Part shown: positions 17,651 to 26,073 of the stretch, piece by piece
Layout: every line of letters starts with the position of its first letter
How positions within the stretch are numbered: the first letter of the stretch is position 1
DNA from: Deltaproteobacteria bacterium
Lineage (GTDB): Bacteria > Desulfobacterota > Binatia > UBA9968
Length of the DNA stretch: 54,773 nucleotides
Direction of reading: 5' to 3'
Assembly (NCBI GenBank): GCA_016874755.1
Contig: VGTH01000038.1
Location: 1-54,773, forward strand
The notes under the pieces: model-generated
The model's database searches: none
Seen by the model: only the letters and a program-made list of their open reading frames with translations
Told to the model about the DNA's origin: nothing
Translations under genes and position numbers: made by a program

Positions 17651-18805
17651 ATGAAGCGGAGTGACTTGGACCCATCCGCGTTGCTGTCGCAAGAGATTAA
17701 AGAACGCGCGCAGCAGTTAGGGTTTGAGCTGGCAGGCATTTCGGCTGCGCGGCCGCCGTTGCACGAGCAGTCTTTCGCCCAATGGCTGCGTGAAGGCTTT
17801 GCCGGTGAGCTGGGCTACATGACGCGCACTGAGCAACTCCGGCGCGAGCCCAAGGAATTGGCGCCCTGGGCGGCTTCGATTGTTTCCGTGGGCATGAACT
17901 ATTACACCTCGGGGTTGCGGCCAGAGCTTTCTAGCGAGCCAGAAGGGTGGATTTCGCGCTACGCCTGGGGCGATGACTACCACGATGTGATGAAAGCCAA
18001 GCTCGACGCGTTGCTCGAAGAGATTCGTGGACTTCATGGCGGCCCGGTGCAAGGGCGATCCTTTGTCGATTCGGCACCGGTGCTGGAGCGCGATTTTGCC
18101 GGCATCGCCGGCCTTGGCTGGATCGGCAAGAACACCCAGCTAATTTCGCCCAAGAAAGGCAGCTGGTTTTTTTTAGGTGAGTTATTTCTCGATCTGCCGT
18201 TGGCCTATGACCGGCCGATCCGCGACCGCTGCGGACACTGCGAGCTCTGTCTGAAAGCGTGTCCGACGCAGGCCTTCGTCGGTCCCTACGTGCTCGACGC
18301 GCGGCGCTGTATTTCCTACCTGACGATTGAGCTAAAAGGTGCCATGCCGCGCCATCTGCGGCCGCTGGTGGGCAATCATATTTTCGGGTGCGACATCTGC
18401 CAGGAGGTTTGCCCTTACAACGTCAAGGCGCAAGCGACTTTGGAGAATGCTTTTCTGCCGCGCGCCGGACTTCATGCGCCGGACTTGATCGCGCTGCTGT
18501 CGATCACCGACGACGAGTTTCGCCGCCGTTTTCGCGGCAGCCCGATCCTGCGTGCCAAACGCCGCGGCTTGTTGCGCAATGTCGCAGTGGCGCTCGGCAA
18601 TGTCGGCAACCCCGAGACTGTGCCGGCATTGGCCCTGGCGCTTGGCGATCACGAGCCGTTGGTGCGCAGTCACGTCGCCTGGGCGTTGGGGCGGGTTGCG
18701 ACGCAAGCGGCCCGGCGGGCACTCGACGAGCGCTTAGGGATAGAGGACGACGGCGCCGTGCGGGAAGAAATTCGCTGGGCCTTGGATGAAATAGCGCAGC
18801 GGTAG
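17651..18805 (+). CDS. queG: epoxyqueuosine reductase QueG
   Basis: The 384-residue cobalamin and Fe-S enzyme makes queuosine from epoxyqueuosine in tRNA. It shows the DUF1730 cobalamin-binding half (through FVDSAPVLERDFAGIAGLGWIGKN), two 4Fe-4S motifs (CGHCELCLKACPT and CDICQEVCPYN) and a C-terminal HEAT-like region (LGNVGNPETVPALALALGDHEPLVRSHVAWALGRV). Length matches the longer family members that retain the HEAT repeat. It is in-line with DUF2203 and the thioesterase gene. Confidence 0.93.
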   Translation: MKRSDLDPSALLSQEIKERAQQLGFELAGISAARPPLHEQSFAQWLREGFAGELGYMTRTEQLRREPKELAPWAASIVSVGMNYYTSGLRPELSSEPEGWISRYAWGDDYHDVMKAKLDALLEEIRGLHGGPVQGRSFVDSAPVLERDFAGIAGLGWIGKNTQLISPKKGSWFFLGELFLDLPLAYDRPIRDRCGHCELCLKACPTQAFVGPYVLDARRCISYLTIELKGAMPRHLRPLVGNHIFGCDICQEVCPYNVKAQATLENAFLPRAGLHAPDLIALLSITDDEFRRRFRGSPILRAKRRGLLRNVAVALGNVGNPETVPALALALGDHEPLVRSHVAWALGRVATQAARRALDERLGIEDDGAVREEIRWALDEIAQR

Positions 18806-18825
18806 GGTCGCGCAGCCGTCAGGCG

Positions 18826-19248
18826 ATGAAGCTCAGCACTCCACCGAAGAATACTTGTACCTATCGGGTCATCTATGGTGACACCGATCAGATGGGTGTG
18901 GTGTACTACGCCAATTATTTGCGCTGGTTCGAGCGTGGGCGCTCGGAGTTCCTGCGTGAGATCGGCGTTTCATACTCGACAATCGAGGCAGAGGGGCTGC
19001 ATTTCCCGGTAACCGAAGTGCAGTGTCGCTATTCACAATCGGCGCGCTATGACGACGTGGTTGCGATCGAGACGACGTTGACAGAGATGGGCCGCGCGTC
19101 GCTCGTGTTTAACTATCGGATCACGCGCGAAGCGGACAGAGCTCTTTTGGCGACCGGTTCGACCCAGCATGCCTGCATCGATAACGCGGGGCGGATTGCG
19201 CGTATCCCGAAGGTTCTCCAGGAAGCATTGAATCGGCACGATCGTTGA
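18826..19248 (+). CDS. YbgC-type acyl-CoA thioesterase (4-hydroxybenzoyl-CoA thioesterase fold)
   Basis: The 140-residue hotdog-fold protein has the active-site signature YGDTDQMGVVYYANYLRWFERGR, with the catalytic Asp and the YYANYL helix. This matches Tol-Pal-linked YbgC and related thioesterases that hydrolyse short- or medium-chain acyl-CoA or ACP. The tol-pal genes are not adjacent; here it ends the operon begun at yebC. Substrate cannot be assigned. Confidence 0.85.
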   Translation: MKLSTPPKNTCTYRVIYGDTDQMGVVYYANYLRWFERGRSEFLREIGVSYSTIEAEGLHFPVTEVQCRYSQSARYDDVVAIETTLTEMGRASLVFNYRITREADRALLATGSTQHACIDNAGRIARIPKVLQEALNRHDR

Positions 19249-19257
19249 GGAGCCCCT

Positions 19258-19614
19258 ATGAACCATTGGCATTTGTCGAGAGGTATTCTTGGTCTTACCC
19301 TGCTCATGCTCGGGGCAGGCGGGGCCCAGGCGAATCTTTACTTGGCCAAGCCGGGAGAGCCTGCGGCGTAAGTGCGGATCGGCACCTGCGCCGTCACCGG
19401 TGGTTTCATGCATCTCTACGCTGCTTTGGAAAACCGTTTGTTCGATAAGCATGGCCTCGATGCCGAAGATGTGGTAGTCCGCGGCGGCAGCGTGGCGCTG
19501 GCGGCCGATGAAATCAACTTTCTGTTTTGTAACACCGACGCCAATATCGGCCGGAACTTTTTTTGGGGAACAATTGGCGAGGCGGCGATTGAACCCCTAA
19601 CCGTTTGGTGTTAA
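19258..19614 (+). pseudogene. NMT1/THI5-like ABC substrate-binding protein, nonsense-interrupted and truncated
   Basis: An ATG at 19258 with upstream GAGGAG opens a signal peptide (LGLTLLMLGAGGAQA) and the mature start NLYLAKPGEPAA. A TAA at 19369-19371 then stops it. Reading on in the same frame restores the family sequence (VRIGTCAVTGGFMHLYAALE, then FDKHGLDAEDVVVRGGSVAL and INFLFCNTDANI). Homology ends near 19550 and a stop follows at 19612. Only about 70 of the usual 300 residues remain. The frame is undamaged except for one nonsense codon and the 3-prime deletion, so the loss looks recent. It was probably the importer component of the operon that follows. Confidence 0.75.
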
Positions 19615-19648
19615 GCGAAATACTCAATCCAGCAGGGAAGGAAATTTC

Positions 19649-20170
19649 GTGAGCGCGGAAAGCGCAGCCAAAACAATCGTCAGCGGGTTGAAAGGCGCAG
19701 GCATCAGTCTGATTGCCACGTTGCCCGATATCAATCTGTCCCAGCTGCTGCACGAAGTGGAGGAAGACCGCGACGTTATTCACGTGCCGCTGTGCCGCGA
19801 GGAAGAGGGCATTGGCATCTGCGCCGGCGCTTATCTGGTCGGTAAGAAGTGTGCGGCGATCATGCAAAACGGCGGGTTTTTCAATAGCAATAACGCGATT
19901 GTCAGTACGCTCTTGCAATATCAGATTCCGCTGTTGCTGTTGATTTACTACGCCGGCGACATCGGCGACCGCACCTTTGCCACCAGCGGCAGCATGACCG
20001 AGCCCGTGCTTCAGGCTTTGGGTATCCGCTACTACATCATGCGCGATCCGGACGACGCGCCGGAGCTGATCAAACGGGCACAGATTCTGACGGAAGACGC
20101 CAAGCGTCCGGTGGCGTTGTTGTTGACCAAGGAAGTTTTGGGGCGGCGCTCGGTTCTGAAGTCGCTATAG
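19649..20170 (+). CDS. TPP-dependent decarboxylase alpha subunit (sulfopyruvate/phosphonopyruvate decarboxylase-like, Pyr domain)
   Basis: The 173-residue protein (GTG start, AAGGAAA upstream) is the pyrimidine-binding half of a split TPP enzyme. It has TLPDINLSQLLHEVE, the catalytic Glu region VPLCREEEGIGICAGAYL, and NGGFFNSNNAI with a hydrophobic strand. It resembles ComD, the alpha subunit of sulfopyruvate decarboxylase. The matching cofactor half is the next gene, 11 nt away. Substrate could be sulfopyruvate, phosphonopyruvate or another 3-substituted pyruvate; the sequence alone does not decide. Confidence 0.8.
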   Translation: MSAESAAKTIVSGLKGAGISLIATLPDINLSQLLHEVEEDRDVIHVPLCREEEGIGICAGAYLVGKKCAAIMQNGGFFNSNNAIVSTLLQYQIPLLLLIYYAGDIGDRTFATSGSMTEPVLQALGIRYYIMRDPDDAPELIKRAQILTEDAKRPVALLLTKEVLGRRSVLKSL

Positions 20171-20181
20171 CAGGAACATTT

Positions 20182-20787
20182 GTGAAACGGTTTGATTGTC
20201 TCAAAGCAGTCGCTGCAGAGGCGCAAGACGCCTTAGTCGTTAGCTCGGCAGGCGCGATGACACTGGAGTGGAACGCGCTGCACCCCAGCGACGGCAATTT
20301 TCGCGTGCGCACCCTTGGGCTGTGTTCGTCGATTGCCCTGGGCATGGCGTTAGGGCTTCCGCATCGCAAAGTGATCGCCCTCGACGGCGACGGTTCGTTG
20401 TTGATGAATCTCTGTTCGCTGCCAACCGTCGCGCGCATGAAGCCAAAGAATCTCGTTCATATCGTCTTCGACAACGAGGTCTATGAAGCTTCAGGCAGTA
20501 AAAAGACCGCCACCGGCTGCGGCACCGACTTGGTCGGCATCGCCCGCGCCGCTGGCATTGAAAATTCTTTTTGGGCTGAATCGGTCGATTCATTCGCCAA
20601 GCTGGTTAGGGACGCGGTGGCGGGCAATGCCGGCACGTTTATCGGCGCCAAGGTGACCGCCGAAAGAGTCGATGTGGCGCCGTTTCCCCTCGACGAAGTC
20701 GAAAACAAATATCGCTTCATTCGCCACGTCGAAAAGACCGAGAATATAAAAGTCTTTTCCACCGCCTTGCCGGCGAGCTACGTCTGA
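20182..20787 (+). CDS. TPP-dependent decarboxylase beta subunit (sulfopyruvate decarboxylase-like, PP domain)
   Basis: The 201-residue protein (GTG start) has the TPP-diphosphate motif GDGSLLMNLCSLPTVARM followed by NLVHIVFDNEVYEASG, as in ComE and the C-terminal half of phosphonopyruvate decarboxylases. It pairs with the preceding alpha subunit to build the active site at the subunit interface. The C-terminal 25 residues (NKYRFIRHVEKTENIKVF) extend past the usual domain. It is followed 7 nt on by the LLM oxidoreductase gene. Confidence 0.8.
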   Translation: MKRFDCLKAVAAEAQDALVVSSAGAMTLEWNALHPSDGNFRVRTLGLCSSIALGMALGLPHRKVIALDGDGSLLMNLCSLPTVARMKPKNLVHIVFDNEVYEASGSKKTATGCGTDLVGIARAAGIENSFWAESVDSFAKLVRDAVAGNAGTFIGAKVTAERVDVAPFPLDEVENKYRFIRHVEKTENIKVFSTALPASYV

Positions 20788-20794
20788 TTAGTCC

Positions 20795-21811
20795 ATGAAG
20801 ATCGACATCGAGTTTAACTCCGGCGCGCAGCTTCCGATGGATGCCATTCCCGAGCTGGCGCGTTTGGCCGAGCAGCATGGCTTTGGCTGCGCCTGGGGCG
20901 GTGAGGCGAATAATAAAGACCCGACGGTGATGTTGAGCGCGGTGGCGGCGGTGACGAGCCGCATGAAAATCGGCTCAGCGGTCTATCACATTCTCGGCCG
21001 CACGCCGGCGACGTTGGCCCTGCAAGCGGTCGGTCTCGACGAGCTTTCGCGCGGGCGCTTCTTGCTCGGCGTCGGCTCTTCCAATCCAACGATTGCGCGT
21101 TGGCATGGGCTGACCATGGATCATCCGCTCGGGCGCATTCAGGAGTACTTGGAAATCGTCCGGCGCGCTATGCGCGGCGAGAAGCTCGATTTTGACGGCC
21201 AATACTTCTCGTCCCATGCGTTCAAGATGGCTTTCAAGCCGAGCAAAAATCCCATACCCGTCTACCTCGCTGCGTTCGGTCCGCAAATGACCAAGCTTGC
21301 CGGTCGTATCACTGACGGCGTGTTGATCAACATGGCCAATCCTGCCGAGATTCGTCGCATCGCCGATGCGGTGCGCGAGGGCGGCAAAGAGGTGGGCAAG
21401 GACCCGGCGCAGATGGAGATCATCTGCAAGATTCGCTGCTCGATTGCGCCAACCTATGCGGCGGCGCGCGACGCGTTGAGCCATGCGTTGACCTATTACG
21501 CGCTGGCGGATTATTATCGCGATCTTTTGGGGCGCATGGGTTTCCAAGCCGAAGTGGAAGCGATGCGCGCGGCATGGAAGAGCGGTGGTTTTCATGAAGC
21601 GCGCAAGCTGATTACGGACAAACTCTTCAACAGTTTGCCGATGGCGGCGGCGACTTCTGCCGAGGAAGTTGTGGCACAGATCAAGCCCTATCAAGAAGCG
21701 GGAGCGACGCGGGTGATTCTGCCGTACGTGGCGGCATCCGATGACATAGTTGGTGAGCTTAAGAATTTTATCGAGTACTGGAGTCCGGCAACCACTGGTC
21801 TCAACGGATAG
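20795..21811 (+). CDS. LLM-class flavin-dependent oxidoreductase
   Basis: The 338-residue TIM-barrel protein is of the luciferase-like monooxygenase or F420-dependent family. Indicators are the start IDIEFNSGAQLPMDAIPELARLAEQHGF, the strand RMKIGSAVYHILGRTPATLALQA, FLLGVGSSNPTIARWHG, and the C-terminal AGATRVILPYVA. Relatives include alkanesulfonate monooxygenases (SsuD, MsuD) and F420-dependent reductases; the cofactor (FMNH2 or F420) is not settled by motif reading. It is co-transcribed with the split TPP enzyme and RidA. Confidence 0.82.
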   Translation: MKIDIEFNSGAQLPMDAIPELARLAEQHGFGCAWGGEANNKDPTVMLSAVAAVTSRMKIGSAVYHILGRTPATLALQAVGLDELSRGRFLLGVGSSNPTIARWHGLTMDHPLGRIQEYLEIVRRAMRGEKLDFDGQYFSSHAFKMAFKPSKNPIPVYLAAFGPQMTKLAGRITDGVLINMANPAEIRRIADAVREGGKEVGKDPAQMEIICKIRCSIAPTYAAARDALSHALTYYALADYYRDLLGRMGFQAEVEAMRAAWKSGGFHEARKLITDKLFNSLPMAAATSAEEVVAQIKPYQEAGATRVILPYVAASDDIVGELKNFIEYWSPATTGLNG

Positions 21812-21828
21812 CAGGAGTAAAAGCAGCA

Positions 21829-22230
21829 ATGCCTTTCGAGTTGATCAATCCCAATGGCCTGGAGAAGCCGGTCGGTTACGCCCACGTCGCCAAGATCACC
21901 GGCGGCACGGTGGTCCATATTGCCGGCCAGGCGCCCTTCGACGAAAACGGCCAGGTGGTCGGAAAGGGCGATTTTGTTGCGCAATTCGACCGCGTGATGC
22001 GCAACTTGAAAACCGCCATCGAAGCGGTGGGCGGGCGGCCCAATCAATACGCAGTTTTGACGATTTACGTTACGCAGCTAGAAGCCTATTGGAACAATAC
22101 CAAACCGCTCGGCAGCTCCTATCGCGCGGTCTTTGGCAAGTTCTTTCCCGCCATAACTCTCGTCGAAGTGAAGCGGCTGTACAATCCTGATTGCATGATT
22201 GAGATTTCCGGTATCGCCGTGATCGACTGA
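21829..22230 (+). CDS. RidA/YjgF family protein
   Basis: The 133-residue protein matches the RidA family: GYAHVAKITGGTVVHIAGQAPFDENGQVVG at the start, then FDRVMRNLKTAIEAVGG and the C-terminal FPAITLVEVKRLYNPDCMIEISGIAVI. Arg in EVKRLYNP takes the place of the typical substrate-binding Arg. RidA-type enzymes hydrolyse reactive imines and enamines. It ends the four-gene unit; AGGAG lies upstream of its ATG. Confidence 0.85.
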   Translation: MPFELINPNGLEKPVGYAHVAKITGGTVVHIAGQAPFDENGQVVGKGDFVAQFDRVMRNLKTAIEAVGGRPNQYAVLTIYVTQLEAYWNNTKPLGSSYRAVFGKFFPAITLVEVKRLYNPDCMIEISGIAVID

Positions 22231-22416
22231 TTGTGGGAATTTCCCTGCGCAGGTTGTCAGTTTTTTGAGCGCAGGTGCCAAAGGATCAGCAGAGCTACCG
22301 GCTGGGGGAATATTGGAACCCCCCAATATACCGCGATTTTGCCCTTTCAAGCTGTTGGCATGTTGCTTGCTGTTATGTTTCTGCAGCAGGTTATTCACTA
22401 AGCACGGCGAAAACTT

Positions 22417-22623
22417 ATGCGGCAGACTCCAGCAATCGACACTGATTTGAATCACGATCAAGACTTCCTTGAGTCGGTCTCCGAGGAAGAGATCATCTAT
22501 CTTTGGCGCTCCATTAAGGGTCATGGGCTGTCTGAGGACGAGGCTTGGCAAGCGATTGTCACCGGCATCGCATTGGATATGGCCTTTGCTAAGCCGCGCG
22601 CCGCTCGAGAAATCGAGCATTAA
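22417..22623 (+). CDS. small acidic protein of unknown function
   Basis: I do not recognise a family. The 68-residue product ([20 protein letters not shown], then [23 protein letters not shown]) is predicted mainly helical and soluble. Amino-acid composition looks like real protein, but no strong ribosome site precedes the ATG. It lies about 100 bp upstream of rpoZ on the same strand. The preceding stretch 22231-22416 contains only a short hairpin (GGGGG at about 22315 with CCCCC near 22320-22325). Confidence 0.4.
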   Translation: MRQTPAIDTDLNHDQDFLESVSEEEIIYLWRSIKGHGLSEDEAWQAIVTGIALDMAFAKPRAAREIEH

Positions 22624-22729
22624 TTCCCCCGTTTACTGTTTCCCACCTCCAATCGCGGCAGATCGTTCGTTGACTGCCTCGGCGAAATTTGGTTTTATAT
22701 TCATTAAAGTCATAAAAGGGGAGCGTGCA

Positions 22730-22924
22730 ATGTCGCGTATTACCGTGGAAGATTGCTTAAAGAACGTGAACAACCGTTTTGAGCTCGTGATGCTGGCATC
22801 GAAGCGCGCGCGCCAGCTCTTCAAGGGCGCCAAGCCGCTGATCGAATCCGACAACCGTGAAGTTGTCGTGGCGCTGCGCGAGATCGCTGACGGGAAAGTG
22901 CGCAAGGTTGCCAATTCGTTATAG
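22730..22924 (+). CDS. rpoZ: DNA-directed RNA polymerase omega subunit
   Basis: The 64-residue protein ([20 protein letters not shown], then [18 protein letters not shown]) is a clear omega subunit, which helps assembly of beta-prime. It contains the conserved [16 protein letters not shown] helix. AAAAGGGGAG precedes the ATG. It lies just upstream of rpoH. Family length is normal (60-90). Confidence 0.9.
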   Translation: MSRITVEDCLKNVNNRFELVMLASKRARQLFKGAKPLIESDNREVVVALREIADGKVRKVANSL

Positions 22925-22945
22925 GTTGTTCCACCCAATTTTTTG

Positions 22946-22967
22946 CCGCCGAAATTTCGATAGGCGG
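22946..22967. terminator. weak hairpin after rpoZ
   Basis: CCGCC at 22946-22950 pairs with GGCGG at 22963-22967, enclosing the palindrome GAAATTTC. The stem is short. A T-run (AATTTTTTGG) follows about 10 nt later. It may be an attenuator between rpoZ and rpoH. Confidence 0.35.
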
Positions 22968-23052
22968 TCATTCTCTCAATTTTTGGTCCTAAACGGTTGT
23001 TGCGTCCTTCGCAATCCTTCTTTCTTTGGCAAACTTGGGTTAGGCAGGGCTA

Positions 23053-24012
23053 ATGGCCGAAGAAGATAAAGACCTCCAGGAAGACATCTCCGCCCTCACG
23101 GCAGAGCTTTCCAAAGATCTTGTCAACGATGAGGAGCCGCAAGAGGGCGCCAAAGCGCTGGTTCCCTATGATCCGCTGCAGCGCTACCTCGCGGAGATTC
23201 GCCGATTTCCGCTTTTGAGCCGAGAGGAAGAACACAAACTCGCCGTGCAGTACAAAGAATACGGCGATCTGGAAGCGGCTTACAAATTGGTCACCGGCAA
23301 CCTGCGCTTGGTGGTGATGATCGCGCGGGAATATCAGAAGGCGCTGAAAAATCTTTTGGACCTCATTCAAGAAGGCAATATGGGGTTGATGGAGGCGGTG
23401 AAGAACTTCGACCCCTATCGCGGCGTGCGCTTCCCGTCCTATGCGGTCTGGTGGATTCGCGCCTACATGATTCGTTACATAATGAGTGATTGGCGCATGG
23501 TGAAGATTGGCACCACCCAGGCGCAGCGCAAGCTGTTTTTTAATTTGCAAAAAGAAAAAGAAAAGCTCGAAGCCGAAGGCATCACCCCTGGCCCAAAGCT
23601 GCTCGCGCAACGCTTGAACGTCAAGGAAGACGAAGTCGTCGAGATGGAACAGCGGCTGGCGAGCCGGGACTTATCGGTCGACGTGCCGATTGGCAACGAC
23701 GATGAAGCGACGCTGCTGCATTTTTTGCCTGACGACAAACAGACCCCCGAGGAGCAGTTTGCGGAAACGCAGTACCAGCAGCTGTTACGTGAAAAGATGG
23801 AGACTTTCGCGAAATCGCTCAAGGACAAAGAATTGGTGATCTACCGTGAGCGGCTGCTTAACGAAGATCCCTTAACGTTGCGCGAGATCGGCGAGAAATA
23901 CAGTATCAGCCGCGAGCGCGTGCGTCAGATTGAAGAACGAGTCAAGAAAAAGCTCAAAATCTATCTGAGCAAAGAGCTGAAAGACGTCAAAGACGCTGCC
24001 GGCCTGAGCTAA
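23053..24012 (+). CDS. rpoH: RNA polymerase sigma factor RpoH (sigma-32 type)
   Basis: The 319-residue sigma factor has region 1.2/2 (DPLQRYLAEIRRFPLLSREEE), region 2 (LLDLIQEGNMGLMEAVKNFDPYRGVRFPSYAVWWIRAYM), the RpoH box (QRKLFFNLQKEKEKL) and region 4 (LTLREIGEKYSISRERVRQIE). The RpoH box and lack of non-conserved region 1.1 mark it as heat-shock sigma rather than RpoD or RpoS. It is followed by a 129-bp gap with a short stem (24087-24092 with 24098-24103). Confidence 0.93.
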   Translation: MAEEDKDLQEDISALTAELSKDLVNDEEPQEGAKALVPYDPLQRYLAEIRRFPLLSREEEHKLAVQYKEYGDLEAAYKLVTGNLRLVVMIAREYQKALKNLLDLIQEGNMGLMEAVKNFDPYRGVRFPSYAVWWIRAYMIRYIMSDWRMVKIGTTQAQRKLFFNLQKEKEKLEAEGITPGPKLLAQRLNVKEDEVVEMEQRLASRDLSVDVPIGNDDEATLLHFLPDDKQTPEEQFAETQYQQLLREKMETFAKSLKDKELVIYRERLLNEDPLTLREIGEKYSISRERVRQIEERVKKKLKIYLSKELKDVKDAAGLS

Positions 24013-24141
24013 CCTATAATTCGCTATCTCCGCGCGCCTCTCCCGGTGCGCAGCACCCATCGAGCCCGCTAAAAAACGCGAATTCCCTTGCCTGTTTGGC
24101 AAGCTTCTGATAGCAAAAAATGATCAAGCAAGGAGTCACCG

Positions 24142-24594
24142 TTGCAGTTCGAAAAATCCGTCGATATTCACGCATCTAAAGAAAAAGTCTGGAGCTTCAT
24201 TTGGGACGTCGATCGTTTTATCGCCTGCGTCCCCGGTTGCAAAGAGGCGAAGACCGTTGAAGCCGGCAAGCGCTACGCGGCCACGATGGTGGAGAAGGTC
24301 GGACCCTTCAAAGTGGAATTCCCGACGACCATCGAAGTCCTGGAACGTGAGGAACTGTCGCGCATCAAGGCGCAAGCGTCGGGTGCGGATAACAAGATCG
24401 GCAGCCGCATGAAGATCGATTTAGACGTCCGTCTGCAAGGGGACACTGACAAGACCACACTCAGTTTCACCGCGGGTGTCGATATTCTCGGTAAACTCGC
24501 CGCACTAGGGCACGGCATTATCAAGCGCAAAGCCGATCAGGTGCTCGATGAGTTTGCTCAAGCGGTAAAAAAGCAATTAGAAGGAGATTCCTAG
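24142..24594 (+). CDS. coxG: CoxG-like carbon monoxide dehydrogenase subunit G (SRPBCC fold)
   Basis: The 150-residue helix-grip protein starts with TTG, with AAGGAG 8 nt upstream. The N-terminal FEKSVDIHASKEKVWSFIWDV and CVPGCKEAKTV are typical. CoxG-type proteins are accessory factors to molybdenum hydroxylases (membrane anchoring or cofactor handling). It is 1 nt before the coxM-like gene. Lipid-like ligand binding is possible, but no substrate can be assigned. Confidence 0.83.
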   Translation: MQFEKSVDIHASKEKVWSFIWDVDRFIACVPGCKEAKTVEAGKRYAATMVEKVGPFKVEFPTTIEVLEREELSRIKAQASGADNKIGSRMKIDLDVRLQGDTDKTTLSFTAGVDILGKLAALGHGIIKRKADQVLDEFAQAVKKQLEGDS

Positions 24595-24595
24595 A

Positions 24596-25450
24596 ATGCT
24601 GCGACGTTTCCGCTTAGAGGAGCCGGGTAGCGTAAGCGAAGCCACCGAGCTATTGGGGCGCTTTGGTGAGTCTGCCAAAGTCTACGCCGGTGGGACCGAA
24701 TTGTTGTTGGCGATGAAAGAGGGCCTGGTTCAATATGAACGGCTGGTCAACATCAAAAAACTTCGCTTGAACGAAGTGGCGCGCGATAACGGCGCGATCC
24801 GCATCGGTGCGCTTTGTACCCATCATCAGCTGGAGCAGTCGGCGCTGCTGCAGCAAACCCTGCCGGCACTGGTCAAACTTGAAAACAACGTTGCCAACGT
24901 GCGCGTGCGCCAAGCCGGCACTCTCGGCGGCAATCTATGCTTTGCCGAGCCGCATGCGGACCCAGGCACTTTGCTGATGGCTCTCGATGCGAAGATGATC
25001 GCCGAGAAGGGTGGTTCCAAGCGCGCCATCGCGGCGCAGGATTTTCTCGTCGACGCCTATGAAACATCGCTCGGCGCCGACGAATTGCTCACCGCCATCG
25101 AGGTGCCGGTGCCGGCACCCCGCTCGGGAATCGCCTATTTGAAGTTCGGCTATTTGGAACGACCCAGTGTCGGTGTCGCCGTGGCGATCACGGTCAACGG
25201 CGGTACTGTGAGCCAGGCGCGAGTTGCGGTCGGTTGCGCCGGCCCGGCGCCCAAGCGCGTCGCCGAGGCCGAAGCGCTGCTGCAAGGCAAGAGCACCGAT
25301 GAGGCGACGCGCAATCTCGCGCGGGCTGGAGAGATTGCCGGCAAAGCGTCGCAAGCGATTAGCGATCTGCACGGCTCGCAGGATTACAAAGAACACATTG
25401 TCGGCGTGCTGCTCAAGCGCGCGTTCCAGGCCGCTCTAGCTCAGTGTTAA
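24596..25450 (+). CDS. xanthine-dehydrogenase-family FAD-binding subunit (CoxM-like)
   Basis: The 284-residue protein has the two FAD motifs of the medium subunit (YAGGTELLLAMKEG and the region ending RQAGTLGGNLCFAEPHAD). The C-terminal CO-dehydrogenase flavoprotein domain follows, containing SQARVAVGCAGPAPKRVAEAEALL. It takes electrons from 2Fe-2S clusters in a molybdenum hydroxylase. The partner iron-sulfur subunit is the next gene. The large molybdopterin subunit is missing from the locus. Confidence 0.88.
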   Translation: MLRRFRLEEPGSVSEATELLGRFGESAKVYAGGTELLLAMKEGLVQYERLVNIKKLRLNEVARDNGAIRIGALCTHHQLEQSALLQQTLPALVKLENNVANVRVRQAGTLGGNLCFAEPHADPGTLLMALDAKMIAEKGGSKRAIAAQDFLVDAYETSLGADELLTAIEVPVPAPRSGIAYLKFGYLERPSVGVAVAITVNGGTVSQARVAVGCAGPAPKRVAEAEALLQGKSTDEATRNLARAGEIAGKASQAISDLHGSQDYKEHIVGVLLKRAFQAALAQC

Positions 25451-25469
25451 GTTTCCGGGAGTTAATCTA

Positions 25470-25958
25470 ATGTCTAAGGCGATGTCTCAAACCATTCCGA
25501 TTTCCTTCACTCTCAATGGCCGCTTGCAAGAACTTGAAGTCGAGCCCCACGAGCTGTTGCTCGACGTCGTGCGCGACCGTTTGGGCATGACCGGGGCGAA
25601 GCGTTCGTGCGACGTGCAAGTGTGCGGCGCGTGCACCATCCTCGTGGACGGCCGACCGCTCAGCGCCTGCACGACCTTGGCGTTCGAAGTGCGCGGCAAA
25701 TCGGTATTGACCATCGAAGGTTTGGCCGACGACGGCAAGCTGCATCCGCTGCAGGAAGCTTTTATCGAGCACGGCGGCTTTCAATGCGGCTTTTGCACAC
25801 CCGGGATGATCCTGGCTTCCAAGGCGCTGCTGGATGAGAACCCCAGTCCCACCGAAGAATATCTCAAACATTTCATGCACGGCAATATTTGCCGCTGCAC
25901 CGGCTATAAGAAGATCATCGAATCGATCATGGCGGCGGCCAAGAAGATGCGCGCTTAG
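25470..25958 (+). CDS. (2Fe-2S)-binding subunit of a molybdenum hydroxylase (CoxS-like)
   Basis: The 162-residue protein has the plant-type ferredoxin motif (AKRSCDVQVCGACTILVDGR and ACTT) and a second helical 2Fe-2S domain (GGFQCGFCTPGMI and NICRCTGYKKIIESI). Both clusters look intact. It normally bridges the FAD and molybdopterin subunits. After it the strand flips to UbiD, so no large subunit follows within 100 kb-independent view of this window. Confidence 0.9.
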   Translation: MSKAMSQTIPISFTLNGRLQELEVEPHELLLDVVRDRLGMTGAKRSCDVQVCGACTILVDGRPLSACTTLAFEVRGKSVLTIEGLADDGKLHPLQEAFIEHGGFQCGFCTPGMILASKALLDENPSPTEEYLKHFMHGNICRCTGYKKIIESIMAAAKKMRA

Positions 25959-25970
25959 CGCAGCTTCTTA

Positions 25971-26048
25971 GATTCCAAATTACAGATTCCATATTCCAGA
26001 TTATCGGATCGGCATAGCCTGGCAATCTGGAATCTTGATTTTGGAATC
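25971..26048. repeat. palindrome built from GATTCCA words
   Basis: Nested stems pair 25971-25979 with 26040-26048, 25984-25990 with 26029-26035, and 25993-26002 with 26024-26033. Both arms consist of repeated GATTCCA or TGGAATC words. It lies between convergent coxS and ubiD, where a bidirectional terminator would be expected. Confidence 0.6.
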
Positions 26049-26073
26049 TGGAATGGACTAACCCCTATGGCGC

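Noticed and set aside
20975-21829. 284-residue antisense frame across the LLM oxidoreductase gene
   Set aside because: It is a shadow of the sense codon pattern; the sense frame has clear family motifs and a ribosome site.
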